Origin: Wolfiporia cocos
Lineage: Eukaryota; Basidiomycota; Agaricomycetes; Polyporales; Phaeolaceae
DNA: 64,000 bases
Direction of reading: 5' to 3'
Assembly (NCBI GenBank): GCA_029448655.1
Contig: JACCLO010000001.1
Coordinates: forward strand, 186,001-250,000
Positions 55,127-63,569 of this stretch are shown in pieces. The notes under the pieces are model-generated. The model saw nothing but the letters and a program-made list of their open reading frames with translations. It was not told where the DNA came from and did no database searches. Made by a program: the position numbers and the translations under genes. Positions within the stretch are counted from its first letter, which is position 1; each line of letters starts with the position of its first letter.

Positions 55127-55942
55127 ATGCCGAACACCTTCCGCGTCGCACCCCGCAACGCAGCCACGGGTCTCCACGAGTGTTGGGAGATCCCTCACAA
55201 ACCGATGAAGGCATTCATGCCTGAGGAAGTGGGGCCCGTGCGAAAGTCCCGAAAGGGCAAAAAGGAGGCGAAGAAGCCTTACACCCGGAGAGAGGCAGAC
55301 CCCGAGACTATCGAAAGGGTCAACCACGAAGCGGCCCTAGCCGACATACACCGCAAGAAGCTCGACAAGCTCTTCCGTCAGAAGGAGAAGCTCGAAGCCC
55401 GACTCGACGCAGCCCGGCTCGACGAATACATCGCCCGGGTCGCCGCCGAAAAAGCCGAAACCGAACGGCTCATCGCCGCCGGCAAAGCTAGACGCGAACA
55501 GGGTCCCAAAAAGACCTTGTTGGAGAGGGTAGAGGAGCTGCGGATGGCCCCGTTATGGGCCGAGGAACGCGGGATCAGTAACCCCCGCGACATGCACTGC
55601 ACCGAAAAGAAATGGGACTGGTGGATCGAAACCGAAAAGAAGATCCTCGCCGCCCACCCCCGGCTCACCAAACTCTGGTGAGCCAAAGATTACTCGACAC
55701 CCGCGCCAATCATGGCCAAGTACACCCAGCTCACCGGAGACTTCGATGAGCTGTGCGCCAATGGGGAACATCGTGTCCGACAGGACTCGATGAAGAACCA
55801 GGACCTCAGGCGCTTGGACAAATACTTAAAGCGGATGGAGTACATATTTGGGGACTTAGACATTGCGGAGCATGTAACATACCTAAAGAGGCAGTTGGTA
55901 ACCGCCAAGTTGGACTTCGATCTGGGTAAACCCGAGTTGTAA
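55127..55942 (+). CDS. ORF1 of element D, split by one in-frame TGA
   Basis: ATG 55127; open to TGA 55679-55681 (184 aa), then open again in the same frame to 55942, for 270 sense codons in total. This compares with 307 aa in A and B. Shared features: LHECWEIP near residue 25 (LHLWEIP in A), a long Arg/Lys/Glu/Ala helix, and an N-x-D-x-R-x(3)-KY-x-K motif in the part after the TGA. That the similarity continues past the stop suggests a single ancestral protein. The TGA follows TGG (Leu-Trp-stop) and may be a mutation or read through. Function unknown. Confidence 0.65.
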
Positions 55943-56101
55943 TAGTAGCACGAGACTCAAATCAAAAGTCCCGACAGGGCAATTTTGAAGGTGGCATGGC
56001 ATGCGAAAAGTCCCGTCAGGGCATTTTTATTCCTTTTTTTTTGAATCTTTTAAGTCGAACGTGACAAATAAGACTCAAGCTGACGAAAAAATTCAGCAAC
56101 A

Positions 56102-57130
56102 ATGGTGTCTTACACAATCATCCCCGCCGCCGGAGCACACGCCACTACCTACAAGGTAGCAACGGCTTACCGTCCGATGACCGGAAAACATGCATGGCCC
56201 GGAGAGCAGACATGCCTCATGGAGTACCTGCGAATTGTTTTCGGCATCAGAGCTGGGGGGAGTGTCACCACCTTCAACTCGATTCCGCCCCACATATGCA
56301 CACACCTACGGGTGAACTATCTCGTATACTTCAAGTACTACGGGGAGGACTCGACCAGGAACCACATCTCGTGGTACCCCTGGGACAAATACGCAGAGAG
56401 CATACTGCTCTCTGACCTAATCTGTCTCTACGGAGACGTACATTGGTACTCGACCAGCGAAAGCGAAGGCGAGGAGACGCCCACGCGGGCAATCAGGACC
56501 CCAGAAAGGTCCCCCACGAGATCCGAGGAAGAAGCGTCCAAGCAGGCGCTGTTCGGCACGCTGCCGGACATGCTTCCGGAATTCGAAGCCGAGACGATCG
56601 AACCAGTCGTCTTGCCCGCACCAACACAGTCCGAATACGTGGAACGCCTCACCAGGGGGGTAACATCTTACAGCCCCGACAACCTGGGACTGTCTATCAA
56701 TGCAGTCAAAGAGGGCCGGTACCACGCCGGCAACTATGTTATGGCAAACCTCGCCTCATATAGCCGAACCGTCGACCGTAAACTCGAAAGGGTCTGGTCG
56801 AAGTCGAACGAGATCAGGTCGCACAACCAGTCTCTTCAAATGCGAATCGATGCACTAGAAGAGAACGTGACCCTCCGAAACCAGCTAGACGACCTAACCG
56901 GGAAACGTCTAGACAAGTTGGAGAGTGGTCTCAGGAGACTCGAGAAGGCCCCCGCAGCCAGCGGAAGCGGTGGAAACAGTACCACCACAGGCGCCGAAGT
57001 CCAGGCGCTAACAAATAAATTGGACACGCTCCAGAAGGAACTGGACAACCTGAAAGCGGCAGCTCTCGCCCAGCCGAGCGGAACTGCCACAACCATCAAT
57101 CTTGCCCCGAAACCCACGCAGCCCCCAAAG
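56102..57130 (+). pseudogene. gag: Gag N-terminal part of element D, cut by element E
   Basis: ATG 56102, open for 343 codons and stopped by the first bases of the inserted LTR. The first 130 residues look globular (YTIIPAAGAHATTYKV, aromatic-rich). An acidic Ser/Glu linker and a coiled coil (about 240-335) follow, as in the N-terminal gag of A and B. The capsid domain is missing because it lies beyond the insertion. The assignment is from position after ORF1 and architecture. Confidence 0.65.
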
Positions 57131-57829
57131 TGACACAGACTAGACTGTGGGACTCACACTATAACCTTATAGGCGACTTGAAGATGTTGCAGAAGGTTGG
57201 TGAGGAGGCTAGTGGGCGCAAGCAGAGATGGTATGTAACTGTGCGAATGCAGAGAACAAATCTAAGGCTTATCCGCAGTGATAGCCCTACTTATATACAT
57301 GCATTGTTTGGTTACCAGTAAGGGAGCCAAACATGAAGACGGTCTGTGCGCAGACATAACTAATACAGCTAAGTCGTAAACTACAATAGACCATGTGCGC
57401 CGGTAATGGCCGCACCAGTAAGATCGTTTGTTTGGACCGTAGGTCCATGTTGTGGAAGTGGCTGTAGCTACGTTAGTAAGCCATGCATGTGATTCTTATA
57501 TACCGGCATCGGGATATGAGTAATCGTAAAGGCATTGGCATGTGATAACGAGCGGGCCGCTTATCCAATTGTACTGACATAGCCCGGTATCGGGATATGA
57601 GCAAAGCGCGTGACACCGGAGGTTAGTCCGCTGAGTCATTGACGCGTAAAACCGTGTTATGTACGTGTTGTTATGACAAGTGGACGTATACCGCGTTGTG
57701 TACGTGTTGTTTGGTTGCGTGTACGTGTAGACGGGCGCTTAGCGGCGTAAATGTCTACAAGGTCGTAGAAATACCAGATAAATAGGTAAAAATACGGGAA
57801 AAATAGTGGCATGTCCCAAATCTGTGACA
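57131..57829 (-). repeat. 3' LTR of element E
   Basis: 699 bp, same family as the LTRs of A and B, TGACACAG...CTGTGACA on plus; the purine tract on minus adjoins at 57830-57842. Donor-like GTGAGT on minus at 57152-57157. Confidence 0.93.
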
Positions 57830-57868
57830 TTACCCCCTCTTCAGGTTTCATTGTCCCTAATGGAACGA

Positions 57869-60800
57869 TTACTTCCCCGTGGAGCCGAAACCACCAGTAC
57901 CGCGCTCGGATTTAATCTTTTCAAAGTAAGATTTTCCGTGTAGCGTAATATGCGGGTCCTTAGCAACTTCGCAGATGAGCTGAGCAATCTTATCGCCGGC
58001 CCGAATATCGATAGATATGTCGGAGTGATTCCGGAGAATGATGATTACTTCGCCTTGGTAATCGTGGTCGATGACGCCACCCATTACGTCTATGCCTTTG
58101 CGTGCGAGACTAGAGCGGGGGGCGATACGTCCGTAAGTGCCGAAAGGTACCTGGATCTTCAGTTTGGTGTTGTATTCTGTCTGCCCGTGAGCTGGCAGAA
58201 CATCGCCTGTTGCAGTGTACAGGTCAAACCCAACCGAGTCCTTGGTCCCTTTTTCCGGCATTCGGCCGCCTTCACCGACTACGATTTTCAAGTCCGCGTT
58301 TTGGTTAATGTCTGCTGACATCCATCCCCCGTCGGGGTGTCTAACCATGCGCTGCTTAGGATCCTTCGCAAATTTTTCGCGATACTGCGGCCAGTCGTCT
58401 GGCCACGTGCATTCGTCGGCTTCCCAGTCGTCGCTGTCAGGGTCGAAGACGTGAACTGCTTCTTTCCTTCTAGCTGAGCGTCTGAGGGGGACATCCTGCA
58501 TTGGAATGGCGTGTGAGGCCTTGTATTCCTGCAGAATGTCGTATGCCGTGTCGAGATCGGCTTCGCGTACCCAGGAGTCGTCATTGATCCCGAACCCTTT
58601 CCATCGGATTCTGTATTCAACTCTTCCTGCACGGAGACGATGATCTAAGATCTTCTCGACTTCCCATAACTCCTCGCCGTCGACCATTTCTGGTTGAGGC
58701 TCTGGTTTTTTCTGATGCACCGGGTCCTTGTACATGACCAACTTGGAAGCGTGAAATACTGGGTGATAGGCCCTGTATTGCTCGTCCATATATACCCTAA
58801 AGGTGACCGGCGATAATTGTTCAATTATCTTAAATGGTCCCAAATAGCGTGGACTAAGACTTCTTTCGGAGTCTTGCCAGCTACGGGCGTCAACGAGAAC
58901 TTTGTCGCCGACTTTAAACGGTACCGAGCGCTTATGTTGATCGTAGTACCAAGACCAGCGTTCGGCAGCCAATTTCATTGCTGCCTTAGCTTGTTCTTGT
59001 GCTGACCATCGTTCGTAAGCAATGACATTTAGGTCCGTGTATGGTGTTGGACGTAAATTTGTAGGTCCTGCATTAGGGTGCCTTCCTAGTTCGACAAAGA
59101 ATGGGCTATTCTTTGTTGTCTCACTAGCCGCGTTGTTGTACGCGAATTCAGCCGTTGGGAGAAACCATGACCAGTTATCCTTTTGAATAACATCGATGTA
59201 ACATCTAAGATATTGTTCCAGGATCTGGTTAACTCTCTCCGTCTGGCCATCCGCTTGCGGGTGATAGGCGGTTGTCATTGACCGTTGGATTCCCAATTGC
59301 TCACACCATCCCTTGAATAAGGCGGCTGCGAATTGCGGGCCTCTATCCGAAATGATTTGTTTCGGAAGTCCGTGGTTCGGATAAATCCGAAGGTACAGGA
59401 GGTTCGCTAATTCTTTTGCCGTTATCTTGTCTGACGTGGGAATGAAGTGTGCTCGTTTGGTAAGCCGGTCCACTATTACCATAATAGCATTGAATTGTTT
59501 CAATTCGCCGCTGGGCGGTAGGTGGACGATAAGGTCAATTGTGACGGTGTCCCAAGGTGCTTCCGGAACTGGGAGCGGTTGCAGGGGTCCGTACGGGGTC
59601 TGGTTGTGGTTCTTCATGCGTTGACATGTGTCACAACCTTCCACGTATTGCTTTACCATCGTGGTCATTCCAGGCCACCGGTAATTACGTGATAGAAGTT
59701 CATAGGTCTTCCATCGTCCGAAGTGTCCGGCAGTCACATGGTCATGATGTAACTCCAGAATCTTCGTGCGCAATTCCTTAGGCTCTTTTGGAACGTACAC
59801 TTTTCCTCGTCTGAGGAGTAATCCGGCCTCCATGTTCCATTCCTGGAGATCTTTACCGAATTCCTTGGGACCACTTTTCAGTAGTTCCTGGTAATCTTTG
59901 GTAATTTGATCGTTCATGAGGGCTTGTCGGATTTGTCGGAGAAGGTCCTCGTCGCCTGATTGTATCTCCTGCTGTGACGCTTCTAGCGCCCTAACCGTAA
60001 AGTATTCCGGTTTCAGCAAAATTTGATCGCGATTGTCGAGTTCCACCCCCTCTTCATGGTCTGGCCTCCGTGACAGAGGATCAGCCGTAAGCATTGTTTT
60101 ACCGGGTTTGTGACACATGGTGAAGTTGAACCTTGTCAGGTAAAGACTCCAACGTGCCTGTCTCCGGGTTAGCCGTTGTGCCGATTTGAAATATGTCAGA
60201 TTGAGATGATCCGACCATACTTCAAATTTGTGTGGGTGTCCTTCGAGGTAATGTCTCCATTCCTCTAGAGCGCGGATGATTGCGAGCAACTCCTTATCGT
60301 AAATCTCATAGTTCCTTTCGGGTGCTGATAGAGATTTCGAGTAAAAGGCTACCGGGTGCCAGAGCTTATCCTCCGAAGAGTATTGCGATAGCACTGCACC
60401 AGTTGCGTAATCGGAAGAATCCGCTTCCACGCGGAACGGGGACTCCTGATCTGGGATCCGGAGTATTGGAGCCGATGTGAAAGCTTCCTTGAGAGTTTGG
60501 AAGGCTTCCGCTTGTTCGGGTCCCCAGTTCCATTGCGTGTTTTTCTTGGACAGTTCGGTTAACGGCTTAACCACTTTGGAGAAATCTTTAATGAACCGAC
60601 GGTAGTAGTTGGCGAAGCCAACAAAGGCTTGGACGTCCTTCACCTTGGCAGGTGTAGGCCAGTCCATGACACCGGCTACCTTCTTAGGGTCCATTTCGAC
60701 TTTTCCTTTGGAAATGATCATTCCCAGGTATTCAATACTGCTTTGTTCGAAGAAACACTTTTCAGGCTTCGCGAACAAGTCGTTGTCTTGCAAGATTTGT

Positions 60801-62404
60801 AATACTTGCTTGACAATACGACGGTGTTCCAACAGGTCGTTTCCGAACACAAGGATGTCGTCTAGGTAGACAATGACCTTTCCTTCTCTGATAAGGTCAC
60901 CTAGAATATCGTTCATCATGTGTTGGAACGTGCTGGGTGCATTACAAAAACCGAAGTACATGACTACAGCTTCGTAAAGGCCGTTAGGCGTAATGAATGC
61001 GGTCTTCCATTCATCTCCCTCCTTGATTCTTACGTTGTTGTAACCCCAACGCAAGTCGAGCTTCGTAAATATCGAAGCCTGGCTAAGCTTATCGATAAGC
61101 TCGTCTATGCGTGGGAGAGGGTACCTGTTCTTAATGGTTAAGTCGTTCACCTTTCGGTAATCGACTACCATTCGGGCTCCGCCGTCTTTTTTAGGGACGA
61201 AGAAGACCGGGCTCGCGATCGGGGATTTCGAGTGTCGGATGTAGCCCTTCCGTAACTCTTCCTGAATCCACTGATCTAGCGAGTTCGCTTCCTGAGGAGA
61301 CATCTTGTATGCCTTACTTGGGGGCGGTAGTACCGCGTCATCGGGGAAGTCGATGGCGTGGTCGTATGGTTTCCGTTCGGGCATTCTTTTGGATGCGCGT
61401 TGAGAAAATACCGTGGGACCAAACTCCTGGTATTCCTCCGGAACCAAGGATTTCCATTTCTGGAGATCCGCATCTGTCAGGAATTCATCATCCGACTTCT
61501 CCGTTATCGACTGAATGGCATCGATAAGGAGTTCCGTTCCTTCGTCAAGGGTGTTCACCCAAGCGACAAAGGGATTCTCAGGCTCCTCTAAGCCGAGAAA
61601 ATCTATTGGAAAGTCATTGATGATCTGATAGATGTTGCGGGGTTCGATTTCGTCCTCTTCCTCAGAAATCGAAACCCGTTTGCCATGTTTGCATTTTTCC
61701 GTACACCGATATGTGAAGGTTCCTTCCGGCCAATTGAAGTCCGGGTTGTGTTTCAGGAACCAGTCATATCCGAGGATCACATCCGCATTCTGTACGTCCA
61801 TTACGTACAAGAATTCGGTGGACTTGTGTTCCTCGTGCACCATATAAGCTTTTACTGCCATATTGATATTACCGGCAGTATTAGAGGTACCGTCGGCGTT
61901 ACGAATCTCGAGAGGCGAAGGTAGTTTCTGAGTGACTAACTTTTCCTCGTGGACGAGTTTCTTATCAATGACGCTTATTGATGCACCGGTGTCGATTAAT
62001 GCCATGGCGTTTACTTTCTTTCCATATACCCACAGTTCCACTTCGATAGAGAACGATTTATTGTCGTCTCGAGAATCGTTTCCATGTACATTATACAAAG
62101 TGAAAAACTTCAGCGCGAGCGGGTCAGGATAAAAGTATTGTACAGGAGGGGCACGTGTAGCTAGTGTCCTTGTCCTCCGGGCAAAGTCCATTGCCGAGTT
62201 ACCGAATATACCGAGATGGGATACCGGGTGACGTACGACCGCCTTATCTTCCCACAAGATAAGGGGTCTCTGTGAAGCCTCTTCGTAGAGGTGCGCTTCT
62301 TCGGGGCGCTGTACACTCCCAGCCGCTACGGGGCTGGTGTGTTCTTCACAGAACGTCTTCGAGACGTGTGGTTGGGGCGAGGGGAACCGAGATGGTCCCG
62401 ACAT
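57869..62404 (-). CDS. pol: Intact pol of element E, 1,511 aa: protease to dUTPase
   Basis: The only complete pol in the window. Domains in order: aspartic protease (ALIDTGASISVID, about residue 140), RT with YLDD (about 513), RNase H (to ADPLSRR, about 780), integrase zinc module (HHDHVTAGH) and DDE core, chromodomain (about 1243-1296), and dUTPase (about 1365-1511) with all five motifs. The frame is +1 to the end of gag, with which it overlaps. In the zinc-module region YWWPG reads YRWPG, a possible weakening. All other catalytic residues that I can name are present, so this copy could supply enzymes if translated. Confidence 0.95.
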   Translation of the reverse strand: MSGPSRFPSPQPHVSKTFCEEHTSPVAAGSVQRPEEAHLYEEASQRPLILWEDKAVVRHPVSHLGIFGNSAMDFARRTRTLATRAPPVQYFYPDPLALKFFTLYNVHGNDSRDDNKSFSIEVELWVYGKKVNAMALIDTGASISVIDKKLVHEEKLVTQKLPSPLEIRNADGTSNTAGNINMAVKAYMVHEEHKSTEFLYVMDVQNADVILGYDWFLKHNPDFNWPEGTFTYRCTEKCKHGKRVSISEEEDEIEPRNIYQIINDFPIDFLGLEEPENPFVAWVNTLDEGTELLIDAIQSITEKSDDEFLTDADLQKWKSLVPEEYQEFGPTVFSQRASKRMPERKPYDHAIDFPDDAVLPPPSKAYKMSPQEANSLDQWIQEELRKGYIRHSKSPIASPVFFVPKKDGGARMVVDYRKVNDLTIKNRYPLPRIDELIDKLSQASIFTKLDLRWGYNNVRIKEGDEWKTAFITPNGLYEAVVMYFGFCNAPSTFQHMMNDILGDLIREGKVIVYLDDILVFGNDLLEHRRIVKQVLQILQDNDLFAKPEKCFFEQSSIEYLGMIISKGKVEMDPKKVAGVMDWPTPAKVKDVQAFVGFANYYRRFIKDFSKVVKPLTELSKKNTQWNWGPEQAEAFQTLKEAFTSAPILRIPDQESPFRVEADSSDYATGAVLSQYSSEDKLWHPVAFYSKSLSAPERNYEIYDKELLAIIRALEEWRHYLEGHPHKFEVWSDHLNLTYFKSAQRLTRRQARWSLYLTRFNFTMCHKPGKTMLTADPLSRRPDHEEGVELDNRDQILLKPEYFTVRALEASQQEIQSGDEDLLRQIRQALMNDQITKDYQELLKSGPKEFGKDLQEWNMEAGLLLRRGKVYVPKEPKELRTKILELHHDHVTAGHFGRWKTYELLSRNYRWPGMTTMVKQYVEGCDTCQRMKNHNQTPYGPLQPLPVPEAPWDTVTIDLIVHLPPSGELKQFNAIMVIVDRLTKRAHFIPTSDKITAKELANLLYLRIYPNHGLPKQIISDRGPQFAAALFKGWCEQLGIQRSMTTAYHPQADGQTERVNQILEQYLRCYIDVIQKDNWSWFLPTAEFAYNNAASETTKNSPFFVELGRHPNAGPTNLRPTPYTDLNVIAYERWSAQEQAKAAMKLAAERWSWYYDQHKRSVPFKVGDKVLVDARSWQDSERSLSPRYLGPFKIIEQLSPVTFRVYMDEQYRAYHPVFHASKLVMYKDPVHQKKPEPQPEMVDGEELWEVEKILDHRLRAGRVEYRIRWKGFGINDDSWVREADLDTAYDILQEYKASHAIPMQDVPLRRSARRKEAVHVFDPDSDDWEADECTWPDDWPQYREKFAKDPKQRMVRHPDGGWMSADINQNADLKIVVGEGGRMPEKGTKDSVGFDLYTATGDVLPAHGQTEYNTKLKIQVPFGTYGRIAPRSSLARKGIDVMGGVIDHDYQGEVIIILRNHSDISIDIRAGDKIAQLICEVAKDPHITLHGKSYFEKIKSERGTGGFGSTGK

Positions 62405-62473
62405 TGGCGACGGTGGTGGCGGGGGCCGAGGGTCCTGCTGAGCTTGAGTCAGCCGTTACTTCTTCCCAGATCG
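62347..62473 (-). pseudogene. gag: C-terminal end of gag of element E
   Basis: The last 41 codons of gag, ending at TGA 62347-62349, overlap the beginning of pol. It is cut by the LTR of element F at 62474. Confidence 0.8.
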
Positions 62474-63569
62474 TGTCACAGATTTATCTGGGACTTACAG
62501 CATTTTTCCTACGATTATAGCAATTTACCTGGGATTTATACGTCTAACTACCAGTTATCTACGGGTTAACTCCCACTGCCACCACGACAAGCTCTTAACT
62601 GGGCTTATCACCACATGACTAGCTTACATAACGCTACGGCACCTTCCGGTCCAATAGCATAGTTACAGCTACGTCATACAGGTCTCGCCCGTCAGAGCAA
62701 GACCAGCCACGTCATAGATCCTAGATCATAATGATAGGCCGAGCGCGGCACGCTCGCATAATAATGTCCACAAGTACAAACAGTGCCTCGCGGCCTTGTA
62801 CTATTGGGTCGGCCTTCCCGGCTTCCCATCGCCATAAGATCCTAGATCACAATGGCACCTCAGGCGCGCCACGCCTTCGCATAATAATGGCAACACGGCC
62901 AAATAGCACTATATTAGCATCAAGGCAATATCGCTATAGGCTACGGCCTTTCTCGGCCTCTCACGGACTCGGCGTTCTCCAAGTCCCGGGCTTCTGCCAT
63001 CACGGCGTTGCCCAAACACCGGTCCTCGCCTCACGGCTAAGACCACCATATGTTCCGGTAACCTTCCGGTCCGGACATATCACATGCTACGGTGCCTGCT
63101 GGCCCAATAGCATTACGACCTCGGCGTTCCGCCTTGGTCAGCACACGATGACCGGCCAATCGCCATTATACCTCACGGTATCCGGCAACCGGCATCCCTT
63201 ATACCCGGGCTGCGCCCGTCTTCACATGTCCATCTAACGATGAGACCACACGCTCTCTCTTTTACCATTGGCTCGGCCATTACCGGCGGGTCACGGCCTT
63301 TGTAGAGTAGTCGTATCACTTGGTCGCCCTTATGGCAACCAAGCCCACACTCCTTATCGGGCATGCACTATACAGTAGCACATGACCCGTTAAATATATG
63401 TATATAAGTAGGGCCTTGACGGCCTATAACTTTAGTTCTATTCTTCTCGGCGTACGCCGTAGAAGAACATTCCACCTACTACAGCGTCTGATAACCTCTA
63501 CCTCACCTCGTCGCCTTAGTTCATCACAAGGATACTGGCGTGGTGAGTCCCACAGAGCCATCTGTGTCA
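62474..63569 (+). repeat. 5' LTR of element F, 1,096 bp
   Basis: TGTCACAG...CTGTGTCA. TATATAAG at 63401-63408, self-primer TAGTTCTATTCTT at 63433-63445, GTGAGT at 63543-63548, terminal hairpin CACAGA 63551-63556 / TCTGTG 63561-63566. U3 contains partly repeated CTAGATCA-AATG...CGCATAATAATG blocks near 62720 and 62845. Confidence 0.88.

Larger units (their letters stand above)
53776..57130 (+). mobile_element. Element D: 5' part of a Ty3/gypsy element, interrupted by element E
   Basis: 5' LTR (53776-54413), self-primer site, leader, ORF1 and the N-terminal part of gag are present. The gag frame is cut at 57130 by element E. The rest of D would lie beyond E and F, outside the window. The organisation matches A and B, but the sequences are strongly diverged. 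Confidence 0.85.
57131..62473 (-). mobile_element. Element E: third copy of the A/B family, 5' part separated by element F
   Basis: 3' LTR at 57131-57829; the left target duplication copy is CAAAG (57126-57130). Pol is intact. Its gag is cut at 62473 by the LTR of element F; the missing part should continue on the other side of F, outside the window. Confidence 0.92.
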
